The notes beneath the pieces are model-generated. The model saw only the letters and a list, made by a program, of their open reading frames with translations, had not been told where the DNA came from and ran no database searches. The position numbers and the translations under genes were made by a program. A stretch of DNA of 35,180 nucleotides from Rhodothermales bacterium (lineage in GTDB: Bacteria; Bacteroidota; Rhodothermia; Rhodothermales; Bin80), in assembly GCA_012271205.1 (NCBI GenBank), contig JAAXGT010000152.1, positions 1 through 35,180 on the forward strand, written 5' to 3'. Each line of letters starts with the position of its first letter. Positions within the stretch are counted from its first letter, which is position 1. Shown here one piece after another: positions 8,653 to 16,466 of the stretch.

Positions 8653-9173
8653 CAGTCCTCCGCTTCTTTTGGCCGCTGCCCAAGTTCGCGATCCAGCAGA
8701 AAGAGGCTCGCCCCCGAATCACCGACCAGTTTTAGATTGTCCATGATATCCCGCGCGGACTCCTCCTCTTCGAGTTGCTCTGCGATAAACCACTGCAAGA
8801 GCGTCTGCGAGGCATAGTCCTTCTCCTCCACCGCCATTGCATAGAGCCCATTGATGCGCCGCGTAATGTACTGCTCGTGCGCGAGTACTTGGGTAAAGAT
8901 TTCCAGTGGCGTCCGCGCGGTGAATGACGGCTCATTGAGCGCCTTGAGTTCAACCGCTGCATCCCTTTGCAGAAGAAAATCGTACAGCTTAAGCGCATGC
9001 GCCAGTTCTTCTTCCCACTGCAGGCGCAGCCAATGCGCAAAGCCTTTAAGATTCTGTTGCTCCACTTGGGCGGCGAGTGCGAGATACAAATAGGCGGAAT
9101 CCAACTCGGCCTTGATCTGCTCGTTCAAGGCTGTACGCATCCGTTCGGAAAGCGTGCTCGAAATGCCTGACAT
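8652..9173 (-). CDS. ferritin-like iron storage protein
   Basis: A 173-residue four-helix ferritin of the FtnA type. The ferroxidase ligands line up: Glu23 in KAELDSAYLYL, Glu56 and His59 in WEEELAHALKLYDFL, and further glutamates in LAHEQYITRRING and FIAEQLEEEE. Ferritins oxidise Fe2+ and store it as a mineral core. No haem-ligand methionine of the bacterioferritin type stands out. It is the first gene of a pair with the MBL hydrolase. Upstream, a shared intergenic space with the PorX-like gene contains repeated TTGAAC boxes that could regulate either direction. Confidence 0.92.
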   Translation of the reverse strand: MSGISSTLSERMRTALNEQIKAELDSAYLYLALAAQVEQQNLKGFAHWLRLQWEEELAHALKLYDFLLQRDAAVELKALNEPSFTARTPLEIFTQVLAHEQYITRRINGLYAMAVEEKDYASQTLLQWFIAEQLEEEESARDIMDNLKLVGDSGASLFLLDRELGQRPKEAED

Positions 9174-9200
9174 GAATCATGTTTGGTGGTCAAAGTGTAG

Positions 9201-9245
9201 TTGAACGTCCCAGCACGCGGCGCTGTTCAACACATGCGTTGAACA
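9201..9245. promoter_or_regulatory. triple TTGAAC/GTTCAA boxes in the ferritin-PorX divergent gap
   Basis: TTGAAC occurs at 9201-9206, and TGTTCAA (9224-9230) pairs with TTGAACA (9239-9245) as a perfect 7-base inverted repeat with an 8-base spacer. Three copies of one half-site in a 169-base divergent intergenic region look like a dimer operator. The binding protein is not known to me. Confidence 0.4.
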
Positions 9246-9342
9246 TGTGGCCGCCGGCGCGTGTACTACTTTCAATGTAATCTCTGATCGCCTATCGACA
9301 TCACGGCTACGCCTTCCTTACAACCCAGTCCCATAGCCATTG

Positions 9343-10908
9343 ATGTCTATTTCCGGGCACATCCTTTGGGCCGATGACGAGATTGACCTCCTTCGGTCTC
9401 ACATTCTCTTTCTTGAGAGTCGAGGATATCGCGTAACGCGTGTAACCAACGGGGCCGATGCCGTCGATGCCGTTGCCCACAAGGCTATCTACGATGTGAT
9501 TCTCCTTGATGAACAAATGCCGGGCATGGGTGGCCTGGACACGCTGGCAGCCATCAAGAGCATGCGGCCGGAGGTGCCCGTCGTGATGGTTACCAAGAGC
9601 GAAGAGGAACGGCTGATGGAAGAGGCACTCGGTGGCCAAATCAGCGACTACCTGACCAAACCCGTCAACCCCAGTCAGATTTTGCTTACGTGCAAGCGCC
9701 TTTTGGAGCGTGCTTCTTTACGCCACGCCAAGGTGTCTCAAGACTATCTGCAGCGATTCGGCGAAATTTCGGCAAAGCTCATGGACCCACCCGACCATGA
9801 GGGATGGATAGATCTGTATTGCGAACTCGTGCAATACGATGTGCAGATGGAAGGCGATGAAGGCGCGCGGCAGATTCTGGCAGATCAGTACCGGGAAGCC
9901 AACCGCGCCTTCGGCCGCTTTATTGCGGAGGTGTATCCGGACTGGATTCGGGCGCGCAGACACGCAGATCGACCTACGCTTTCCCCTGAAGTAATTCCGC
10001 GTTGGGTATTGCCCCAATTGGGCCACCAAACCCCCGTGCTCTTCTTCGTGATTGACTGCATGCGCTATGACCAGTGGCTGGAGTTCGAGAAGCTGCTGAC
10101 ACCGCTGTTTGTCATGGAAAAGGCGTTTCACTACGGCATTTTGCCCACCGCCACACCGTACGCGCGCAACGCCATTTTCAGCGGCCTGTTGCCGCGGGAT
10201 ATTGCCCGGCGATACCCGAAGCTTTGGCAGGGCGAGGACAATGACGAATACAGCCGTAATCGCCACGAAGGCCAGTTGCTGCAAGACCTGATGCGCCGCT
10301 TGAATAGGAGTGACGTGCGCGTACGGTACCACAAGCTGGCTGGAAAGTCGGATGGTCGTGCGTTTGCCCCGGTAGTCACAGACTGCCTGCAAACCGATCT
10401 CAGCGCCATCGTGGTCAACTTTGTGGACATATTGGCCCACAGCCGGGCCGACTCCGAAGTAATCAAAGAACTGACACCGGATGAACGCGCCTACCGGGCA
10501 CTTACGCGTACCTGGTTCGAACATTCATGGCTCTTTCAGGCCCTGCAAACCCTTGCAAATGCCGACTGCACCATTGTCATTACGACTGACCACGGTGCCG
10601 TGCGGAGTCTTCACGGGACCAAGGTCCGTGGCGATCGCAACACGTCCACGGCGCTGCGCTACAAGTGCGGCACCAACCTGCAAGTCGATCCGAGGCATGC
10701 CATTGTAATCAAGGAGCCCTCGGCTTACGGGCTGCCGGCCAGCCGTCGCATAAGCAACTACATCGTGGCCAGAGAGGATTACTACTTCGTGTATCCCACC
10801 AACTATCACCATTACCTGAACCTCTATAACGACACCATGCAGCATGGTGGCGCATCTATGGAGGAGATGATTCTGCCGGTAATCACGCTCAAGCCTCGGC
10901 GCGGGTAA
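9343..10908 (+). CDS. porX: PorX-type response regulator with PglZ phosphatase domain
   Basis: A 521-residue two-domain protein. Residues 5-120 are a receiver domain with acidic pair D11/D12, phosphoacceptor D56 (ILLDEQMPG) and a conserved DYLTKP lysine. After a helical linker comes a PglZ / alkaline-phosphatase-superfamily domain. Likely metal or nucleophile positions are D238 (FFVIDCMRYDQW), T271 (ATPYARNAIFSG), D362 and H366 (VDILAHSR), and D416-H417 (TTDHG). PorX in Bacteroidota controls type 9 secretion genes and its effector domain is a Zn phosphodiesterase acting on oligonucleotides. That role here is inferred from architecture; no secretion genes lie in the window. I use the ATG at 9343, as the preceding codon is TTG. 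Its stop overlaps the folC start (TAATG). Confidence 0.88.
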   Translation: MSISGHILWADDEIDLLRSHILFLESRGYRVTRVTNGADAVDAVAHKAIYDVILLDEQMPGMGGLDTLAAIKSMRPEVPVVMVTKSEEERLMEEALGGQISDYLTKPVNPSQILLTCKRLLERASLRHAKVSQDYLQRFGEISAKLMDPPDHEGWIDLYCELVQYDVQMEGDEGARQILADQYREANRAFGRFIAEVYPDWIRARRHADRPTLSPEVIPRWVLPQLGHQTPVLFFVIDCMRYDQWLEFEKLLTPLFVMEKAFHYGILPTATPYARNAIFSGLLPRDIARRYPKLWQGEDNDEYSRNRHEGQLLQDLMRRLNRSDVRVRYHKLAGKSDGRAFAPVVTDCLQTDLSAIVVNFVDILAHSRADSEVIKELTPDERAYRALTRTWFEHSWLFQALQTLANADCTIVITTDHGAVRSLHGTKVRGDRNTSTALRYKCGTNLQVDPRHAIVIKEPSAYGLPASRRISNYIVAREDYYFVYPTNYHHYLNLYNDTMQHGGASMEEMILPVITLKPRRG

Positions 10909-12188
10909 TGTGCCTGGCCGGTTACGAATCCTACCTGCTGAATCTGCCGCGCTATTCAGAGCTCGGAAACGCCGCCATGAAACCGGGGCTGCGTGGCGTT
11001 GGACATTTGTTGGCTGCTATGGACCAGCCCCATGAGCGCTTTTCCAGCGTGCATGTGGCGGGCACTAACGGCAAAGGCTCGACGGCTTCCATGATCGCCG
11101 CCATCGGACAGGCCGCCGGCCGCCGCATCGGCCTCTATACCTCTCCTCATCTCGTGCGCATGTCAGAACGCATTCGCCTCAATGGGGGGGCCGTGCCGGA
11201 TGCATGGATGGAATCTGCACTGGAGCGCTACAGGCCTGTCTTCGACCTCTGGCGGCCGAGTTTTTTTGAAGCTGTAACCGCACTGGCCTTCCTGTACTTT
11301 GCAGAATCAGATTTGGACTTGGCCGTAATCGAAACCGGCTTGGGCGGACGCCTCGATGCGACCAACATAATTCTACCGCACCTGTCGGTTATCACTCAGA
11401 TCGATTTTGATCATACGGATGTGCTGGGAACAACTATTGAAGCCATCGCCCGTGAAAAAGGAGGTGTCATCAAGCCATGCATACCCGTGGTCGCGGCGGC
11501 GGGCTCCAGACCAGCACGCCAAGTGCTGCAAGACATCGCGCACAAACGGCGGGCTCCGTGGCATGATGGCGGTCGAGCCTCTCTGCAGGATTCTGTACTC
11601 CAGCTTTCCACACCGGTGCGCACCTACTGTGATATTGCCTGTGACCTTCGAGGGTCACATCAAGCAATCAATGCCGGGCTGGCCGTGCGTGCAGCGGAAC
11701 TGTTGTTTGATGAGCTCACCACAGATGCTTCGCCGGTCCGGACCGGACTGGCGAATGTGCGTTTGCGTACCGGACTTCGTGCGCGTCTGGAAACTCTGGG
11801 TACGTGCCCACTGGTTACTTTGGACGTTGCACACAACGCAGCAGGAATCGGCGCCGCACTGACGCATTTGTCTGGCTCAAGGACCCTTCGCGTCCTGATA
11901 TCGCTCATGCGAGACAAGGAACTGGGGCCTGTGGCCGAGCTGCTTAAAGCACACTTGGCTCAGGTATACGCGTGTTCTATTGCGACCCCTCGGGCCTGGG
12001 CGGCCCCGGAGCTGGCCTCTGAACTTGCCTCCCTAGGCACCAATGTCGTCGTCGCAGGGCCGCTTGAGGACATGTGGCACAGGGCTCGTGCAGACGCTCA
12101 CGCAGACGATACATTGCTCATTTGTGGGTCACATTATCTGGCGGGCGAATTTTTGTCAATTTTTGACAGAGCGGAACCTTGCCCTTAA
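10908..12188 (+). CDS. folC: folylpolyglutamate / dihydrofolate synthase
   Basis: A 426-residue Mur-ligase-fold enzyme that adds glutamate to folates and, in bifunctional forms, makes dihydrofolate from dihydropteroate. The P-loop VHVAGTNGKGSTASMIA, TSPHLVRMSERIRLNG, the metal-site AVIETGLGGRLDATN, QIDFDHTDVLG and EKGGVIKP are in family order, and LDVAHNAAG marks the C-terminal domain. The family often starts as here, with LLNLPRYSELG-like wording. Its ATG shares bases with the porX-like stop, so coupled translation is likely. Followed by 237 bases with several inverted repeats before rho. Confidence 0.93.
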   Translation: MCLAGYESYLLNLPRYSELGNAAMKPGLRGVGHLLAAMDQPHERFSSVHVAGTNGKGSTASMIAAIGQAAGRRIGLYTSPHLVRMSERIRLNGGAVPDAWMESALERYRPVFDLWRPSFFEAVTALAFLYFAESDLDLAVIETGLGGRLDATNIILPHLSVITQIDFDHTDVLGTTIEAIAREKGGVIKPCIPVVAAAGSRPARQVLQDIAHKRRAPWHDGGRASLQDSVLQLSTPVRTYCDIACDLRGSHQAINAGLAVRAAELLFDELTTDASPVRTGLANVRLRTGLRARLETLGTCPLVTLDVAHNAAGIGAALTHLSGSRTLRVLISLMRDKELGPVAELLKAHLAQVYACSIATPRAWAAPELASELASLGTNVVVAGPLEDMWHRARADAHADDTLLICGSHYLAGEFLSIFDRAEPCP

Positions 12189-12213
12189 TACACTCTTAGG
12201 AGTACCTTTTACT

Positions 12214-12264
12214 GTTGCGCGGCGATCCGTGGGGACTTGGAGCACGATCATTGTGTAGCGCAAC
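12214..12264 (+). ncRNA. candidate long stem-loop upstream of rho
   Basis: GTTGCGC (12214-12220) is perfectly complementary to GCGCAAC (12258-12264). Inside, GATC-C-GTG and CAC-GATC form a second stem with one bulged C around an 11-base loop (GGGACTTGGAG). A nested two-stem element of this kind is more than a simple terminator and has no T-run directly after it. The structure was derived by eye, without energies. Confidence 0.35.
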
Positions 12265-12278
12265 GCTCACCAACTTGT

Positions 12279-12292
12279 GGACTTGGCAGTCC
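12279..12292 (+). repeat. small hairpin GGACT-TGGC-AGTCC
   Basis: A 5-base perfect stem with a 4-base loop. Its 5' arm repeats the GGACTTGG seen in the loop of the larger stem-loop just upstream, so the two could compete for pairing. Confidence 0.3.
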
Positions 12293-12342
12293 TGCCGAGG
12301 ATCCCTCTCAGTTAGACTCCGCCTGACTTGACTTAATCCGCG

Positions 12343-12359
12343 GGCGTGAAATTCACGCC
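12343..12359. promoter_or_regulatory. perfect 8-base inverted repeat, operator-like
   Basis: GGCGTGAA-A-TTCACGCC is symmetric around one base, 67 bases ahead of the rho ATG. A 17-base near-perfect dyad with a single central base is typical of a protein-binding operator, but could also fold in RNA with neighbouring elements. Confidence 0.4.
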
Positions 12360-12368
12360 ATCAAACAA

Positions 12369-12416
12369 GCACGCCCCGGTTTGACCGGCGTGCCCGCTTT
12401 CCCTTCTGTCTTTTTA
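12369..12416 (+). terminator. hairpin with T-rich tail just before rho
   Basis: GCACG pairs with CGTGC, and CCGGT with ACCGG, around a TTG loop, with two unpaired C on the 5' side (12369-12393). A pyrimidine tract with several T-runs follows to about 12425. It could terminate folC transcripts or attenuate rho. The T-run is interrupted by C, so terminator strength is uncertain. Confidence 0.4.
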
Positions 12417-12425
12417 CCTTTTCTA

Positions 12426-14105
12426 ATGAACATCATTGACCTCCAAGGCAAGAAGCTGTCCGAACTAAAAGGCATGGCCCGCGACATGGGGCTTGCCGGT
12501 TGGACCGCGCTTCGCAAACAAGACCTCATCTATTTCATTATCGAGCACCAGGCGACTGCAGTAGCCTCCAACGGTGGCCAGCCACATTCTGCGCTACCAC
12601 GCGATGGCGTCGACGTTTCGAAGGCGGAACCGCCTGCGCAATCCGGATCTGATCTTGCGCCGGCTCCGCCCACCCCAAGGCCTCGAGCACCCGCTGAGCG
12701 GGAAAAGCCCGCCCCCAGCAAGGAGCCCACAGCCACAAAACCCGCAACGGAAGGCTCCGCCCGCCAGAGGGAAAAACGCCTTGAGGGTAGAGTGCGCAAC
12801 GCGCCGCCACGAGGAGGCCGGGATGAAGGACGACGTTCGCGCGGTTCTGATCGGCACAATCGCAGGCGGCCCGGTCCAGGCCGGCGGTCGCGTCGGGAGG
12901 GACGCCACATGTCGCGCGAAGAACGGCGGCGGCGCGCCCACGAGGGACGCCCGGAATACATGGCCCGTCATGATCCCCGCAGGATTGATCTGGATGCCAT
13001 GATCTCGAAAACGGGCGTGCTGGAAATCCTGCCCGATGGCTATGGGTTCTTGCGCTCGCCCGAATATAACTACCTCCCGAGTCCAGACGATATCTACGTA
13101 TCCCCAAGCCAGATCAAGCGATTCAGCCTAAGCCTGGGTGATACGGTCGACGGCGAAGTGCGCCCACCGAAGGAAGGCGAGCGTTACTTCGCACTGATTC
13201 AGGTCAACAAGATCAACGGACACGATCCGGGTTCAGTGGAAGGCCAGCTCGGCTTCGATTACCTCACGCCGCTTTTTCCTGAAGAGCACCTGCGCCTGGA
13301 AACACGAGCCCACGAAATGAGCATGCGGGTGCTGGACTTGTTTGCCCCCATTGGCAAGGGACAACGCGGGCTTATTGTCGCGCAGCCCAAGACGGGCAAG
13401 ACCATACTCTTGCAGAAGATTGCCAACGCCATTACGGCCAATCACCCGGAGACCCACCTGATCATTTTGTTGGTGGATGAGCGCCCAGAAGAGGTGACCG
13501 ACATGGAGCGGCACGTTAAGGCGGAGGTGATTGCCTCCACTTTTGACCAGGAGCCGCAACGGCACGTCGAGGTGGCCAACATCGTACTGGAAAAGGCCAA
13601 GCGGCTGGTCGAGGCCAAGCAGGATGTGGCCATTCTTCTGGACTCAATCACGCGGCTGGCACGCGCACACAACGTAGTTTGCCCGGATTCCGGCCGTACG
13701 CTTTCTGGAGGCATTGACGCCAACGCACTGCGTGGACCGAAGCGTTTCTTCGGTGCCGCCCGCAACGTGGAAGAAGGCGGGTCGCTCACAATCATCGGGA
13801 CCGCACTCATCGATACCGGCAGCAGAATGGATGAGGTTATATTCGAGGAATTCAAGGGTACAGGCAATATGGAGCTTGTGCTTAATCGCGACATGGCAGA
13901 CCGGCGAATCTTTCCGGCTATCAATGTGGTGATGAGCGGTACCCGCCGTGAGGAATTGCTGATACCCGAAGCTCGTCTGGGTAGAATATGGATCCTGCGC
14001 AAGTTGCTGGCCGACATGGAACCGATCCAAGCCATGAATTTCTTGCTTGACCGAATGCGAAGTACGAGGAGCAATGACGAATTCCTCGTCACTATGAATT
14101 CGTAG
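12426..14105 (+). CDS. rho: transcription termination factor Rho with long basic insert
   Basis: A 559-residue hexameric RNA helicase that ends transcription. The N-terminal helical domain ([20 protein letters not shown], residues 1-42) is followed by about 150 residues rich in Arg, Pro, Gly and Ala with clusters such as GRRSRREGR. The RNA-binding cold-shock-like domain starts near residue 196 ([21 protein letters not shown]). The motor has P-loop [11 protein letters not shown] near residue 320, Walker [17 protein letters not shown], the R-loop-like SGGIDANAL and the C-terminal [10 protein letters not shown] use the ATG at 12426, as it matches Bacteroidota-type Rho starts; an upstream in-frame start lies inside the leader hairpin. 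The motor is intact, so function is expected. Confidence 0.96.
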   Translation: MNIIDLQGKKLSELKGMARDMGLAGWTALRKQDLIYFIIEHQATAVASNGGQPHSALPRDGVDVSKAEPPAQSGSDLAPAPPTPRPRAPAEREKPAPSKEPTATKPATEGSARQREKRLEGRVRNAPPRGGRDEGRRSRGSDRHNRRRPGPGRRSRREGRHMSREERRRRAHEGRPEYMARHDPRRIDLDAMISKTGVLEILPDGYGFLRSPEYNYLPSPDDIYVSPSQIKRFSLSLGDTVDGEVRPPKEGERYFALIQVNKINGHDPGSVEGQLGFDYLTPLFPEEHLRLETRAHEMSMRVLDLFAPIGKGQRGLIVAQPKTGKTILLQKIANAITANHPETHLIILLVDERPEEVTDMERHVKAEVIASTFDQEPQRHVEVANIVLEKAKRLVEAKQDVAILLDSITRLARAHNVVCPDSGRTLSGGIDANALRGPKRFFGAARNVEEGGSLTIIGTALIDTGSRMDEVIFEEFKGTGNMELVLNRDMADRRIFPAINVVMSGTRREELLIPEARLGRIWILRKLLADMEPIQAMNFLLDRMRSTRSNDEFLVTMNS

Positions 14106-14177
14106 TTTGGGCATGAACTGCTACGGACAATCTCTCTGGTTGCCGGCCAAGAGACTGCTGCCTGCACGAAGACGGAC

Positions 14178-14927
14178 ATGAACGAACCTCCCGTCATTAG
14201 AGCAGTGCTGTATGACATGGACGGGGTTCTTGTGGACGTCTCCGGCTCGTACCGACGAGCCATCGAAGAGACCGTCTATTATTTCACGGGTCGTGAGATT
14301 GAGTCCAGTACTATTCAGCGGTACAAGAATGTCGGCGGATTTAACGACGACTGGATGCTGACCCACGCGATTATTGGGGACAGCGGCATGGAGGTATCGT
14401 TGCCGCGCGTGGTCGGAGAGTTCCAGCGGCGCTACCGGGGCGATGACTGGAATGGATTCATTACCGAAGAGCGCCCGCTTTTTAAGACCCACACGCTGGA
14501 CGAGTTACAGCGGCGGGGCCATGTGCTGGGCATCGTAACTGGCCGCCCGGAAGTGGAAGCGCGGTGGACGCTCGACCACCTTGGCTGGCGTCGTTATTTC
14601 CCGCTGCTGGTCGCCCGCGAACAGCAGGATGGCCGTTTCAAGCCCGATCCGTTTCCGTTGCAACACGCTTTGGGCGTACTGGGCGCAGCCGGCATGCACG
14701 TCAGGCCAGAAAATACCGTGTACATTGGTGACTCTGTCGACGACATGGCAGCAGCACGGGCTGCCAGAATGTGGGCCGTGGGCATGGTACCTCCTTACCT
14801 TGACTATCAGTCACACGCCAAACTGCTAAAATCCCGAGGTGCACACACGGTGATTCGCAAGCCGGATGGAATTCCAGAATTACTGGTCCGCCTGCCTGGA
14901 AGCATCAGCCTCGCTGCGATCTCCTAG
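14178..14927 (+). CDS. HAD-superfamily subfamily IA phosphatase
   Basis: A 249-residue haloacid dehalogenase-type phosphatase. Motif I is VLYDMDGVLVD with nucleophile D13 and acid D15; motif II is GIVTGRPE; the motif III lysine lies in RFKPDPFP; motif IV is YIGDSVDDMAAARAA. The opening DVSGSYRRAIEETVYYFTG recalls the uncharacterised family TIGR01548. Substrates of such proteins are small phosphate esters, but none can be assigned here. It lies 72 bases after rho, with no clear terminator between, and could ride on the rho transcript. Confidence 0.85.
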   Translation: MNEPPVIRAVLYDMDGVLVDVSGSYRRAIEETVYYFTGREIESSTIQRYKNVGGFNDDWMLTHAIIGDSGMEVSLPRVVGEFQRRYRGDDWNGFITEERPLFKTHTLDELQRRGHVLGIVTGRPEVEARWTLDHLGWRRYFPLLVAREQQDGRFKPDPFPLQHALGVLGAAGMHVRPENTVYIGDSVDDMAAARAARMWAVGMVPPYLDYQSHAKLLKSRGAHTVIRKPDGIPELLVRLPGSISLAAIS

Positions 14928-15119
14928 TGGAGATGGGCCTTGAAAAGACGGAGAGGTGCCGCAGACACCTGGGTTTGGTCGTACAGCACCCTCCGCCCAT
15001 CCCCACTCACCGGAGACGGACCGGTTTACGGAATACCGTCATCTTGGTTACGGCCGTACTGTATCCGTTCCCCTTGTAACGTGTTGGAGCCTTTGGCGTC
15101 TGTTGTTGTGACCCTATAA
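14928..15119. other. intergenic gap HAD-proline dehydrogenase
   Basis: This 192-base stretch holds a weak inverted repeat (AGGTG, 7 bases, CACCT around 14954-14970) and nothing I can call a gene. An in-frame TAA sits directly before the ATG of the next gene, so the missing N-terminal helix of that enzyme is not encoded in frame here. Confidence 0.4.
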
Positions 15120-15977
15120 ATGGTGCGCCTGCCTTTCTTTCTTGCACGGGGTTTCGTGGCAGCCGAAACCATCTCAGGTGCGCTTCCGGTGATCGGTCGC
15201 CTGCACGATGAAGGCCTGCTCACTACAGTGGATCTCCTGGGTGAGCACGTCAAGCAGCGGGATTACGCCTTGAGGGGCCGGGATGCCTACATCGAGCTCT
15301 TGCAGGCCTTGGCCGCACATGACGGGCTGGAGCGCAACATCTCCATCAAACTCTCCATGATCGGCCAGATCATTGACGAAGATTTTTGCCTCGACAATCT
15401 GCGAGCCATCCTGAAGGTGGCCAAGGCCACGCAAGCGTTTGTGCGGCTGGATATGGAAGGCACCAGCATACTGGAGTCCACATTGCGGCTCTTTGAGGCC
15501 ACATTCCCGGATTATCGGCAACATGTAGGCGTCGTACTCCAAGCCTATTTGAAGCGTACAGAAAACGATATCGAACGTATGTGCGAACTGAAGGCGCGCG
15601 TGCGACTGTGCAAGGGTGCATACAAGGAGCCCCCCCGGCTCGCCTGGCAACGGATGTCCAAGATTCGTGAGCGCTATGTGGCCTACATGAAAGAGCTGCT
15701 CAAGCGGGGGCATTACCCGGCCATCGCCACACATGACAACCGGCTCATTCAGGCAACCCAGGCTTTTGCCAGAGAGGCCTCCATTGACCCGGGGCGGTTT
15801 GAGTTTCAGATGCTCTATGGCCTGCGGTCGCTGACGCAGCATCAAATTGTGAAAGCGGGCTACAACATGCGCGTGTATGTCCCTTACGGCAACATGTGGC
15901 TGCCTTATTATTCGCGCCGATTACGTGAGCGTCCGCAGAACGTGATGTTCCTCCTTTCCAATGTTTTCCGTGCGTGA
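15120..15977 (+). CDS. proline dehydrogenase (FAD-dependent)
   Basis: A 285-residue PRODH-domain protein that oxidises proline to pyrroline-5-carboxylate, passing electrons through FAD. Diagnostic stretches are SIKLSMIGQ, FVRLDMEGT, RVRLCKGAYKEP (with the FAD-contacting lysine), PAIATHDNRL, FQMLYGLR and the C-terminal VYVPYGNMWLPYYSRRLRER with the paired arginines that hold the substrate carboxylate. The catalytic barrel looks complete. It begins directly at FVAAETISGAL, so the 20-40 residue helical lead-in of typical monofunctional enzymes is absent, and an in-frame TAA touches the ATG. No pyrroline-5-carboxylate dehydrogenase is adjacent. It is the last intact gene before the transposon remnants. 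Confidence 0.9.
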   Translation: MVRLPFFLARGFVAAETISGALPVIGRLHDEGLLTTVDLLGEHVKQRDYALRGRDAYIELLQALAAHDGLERNISIKLSMIGQIIDEDFCLDNLRAILKVAKATQAFVRLDMEGTSILESTLRLFEATFPDYRQHVGVVLQAYLKRTENDIERMCELKARVRLCKGAYKEPPRLAWQRMSKIRERYVAYMKELLKRGHYPAIATHDNRLIQATQAFAREASIDPGRFEFQMLYGLRSLTQHQIVKAGYNMRVYVPYGNMWLPYYSRRLRERPQNVMFLLSNVFRA

Positions 15978-16205
15978 TCCGCGGACATGGGCCGGCTCCG
16001 GAAGCCAACTGTACGTCACGACACGGCCCGCATGGTACGTATAGCGCCGTAATTGTCAGCAGGACCAGAATGGAATGCGCCCATTGGTCCAAGACCGGAA
16101 AAGCCTGATCTTTCCCATGATGGCTTACCAGCCGTGGTTTCACCTGTCACGTGCAGCGGCTGAGGCTGCCTTTTAGATCGGCGGCGTGTTCCGCAAGGAG
16201 ACACC
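15978..16205. other. gap between proline dehydrogenase and transposon remnants
   Basis: No gene is seen. GCAGC-7 bases-GCTGC followed by CTTTT near 16152-16175 is a weak terminator-like hairpin for the proline dehydrogenase transcript. Confidence 0.35.
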
Positions 16206-16262
16206 ATGCGGGTAGCGGTAAAGATCGATTTGTCGGAGGCGGACCGGGCCGAACGGTATCTT
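16206..16262 (+). pseudogene. IS630-family transposase N-terminal scrap
   Basis: The ATG at 16206 reads MRVAVKIDLSEADRAERYL, which matches the usual opening of IS630-family transposases (a short strand, then the LSEADRAELE-type helix). Resemblance stops after about 19 residues and the frame ends at a TAA near 16350. The rest of the element is not seen nearby. Confidence 0.5.
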
Positions 16263-16370
16263 AAGCCCCCTGACCCAAAAATAGATTTATCGTGGCGTTT
16301 TCCACTCCGTGGACCATCTCCAACGGTGGCTCAAGCTGAAGTTATCCCCTAATTTCGACTGCCCGGAGCG

Positions 16371-16394
16371 GGCCCCGGTTATTCGGGGCCTTTT
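16371..16394 (+). terminator. strong GC hairpin with T-run inside remnant region
   Basis: GGCCCCG (16371-16377), a six-base loop GTTATT, and CGGGGCC (16384-16390) are followed by TTTT. It has the form of an intrinsic terminator on the plus strand and would stop read-through into the remnant cluster. Confidence 0.5.
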
Positions 16395-16466
16395 GGGGTT
16401 GGATGGTCTGGCTTAAGGGGGTAATGCGGCGCGGTCGAGCCCCGTGGGAGAGGTGGGCCCCCCGGC

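Larger units (their letters stand above)
12189..12425 (+). promoter_or_regulatory. structured folC-rho intergenic region / candidate rho leader
   Basis: This 237-base gap has no convincing ORF but carries four inverted repeats in the plus-strand direction: 12214-12264, 12279-12292, 12343-12359 and 12369-12393. The last is followed by T-rich sequence reaching almost to the rho ATG at 12426. It could be a rho leader involved in autoregulation, a folC terminator, or both. I do not recognise a named RNA family. Confidence 0.45.

Noticed and set aside
9718-10524. Minus-strand open frame (268 codons) opposite the PorX-like gene
   Set aside because: A shadow frame of a strongly recognisable protein, with no motif of its own.
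13442-14263. Long minus-strand open frame (273 codons) opposite rho
   Set aside because: It mirrors the rho coding strand, is rich in Ser/Arg, and shows no family signature; rho is clearly real on the other strand.
15026-15253. Minus-strand small frames before proline dehydrogenase
   Set aside because: They overlap the clear proline dehydrogenase start, lack any signature, and two different frames are equally open.
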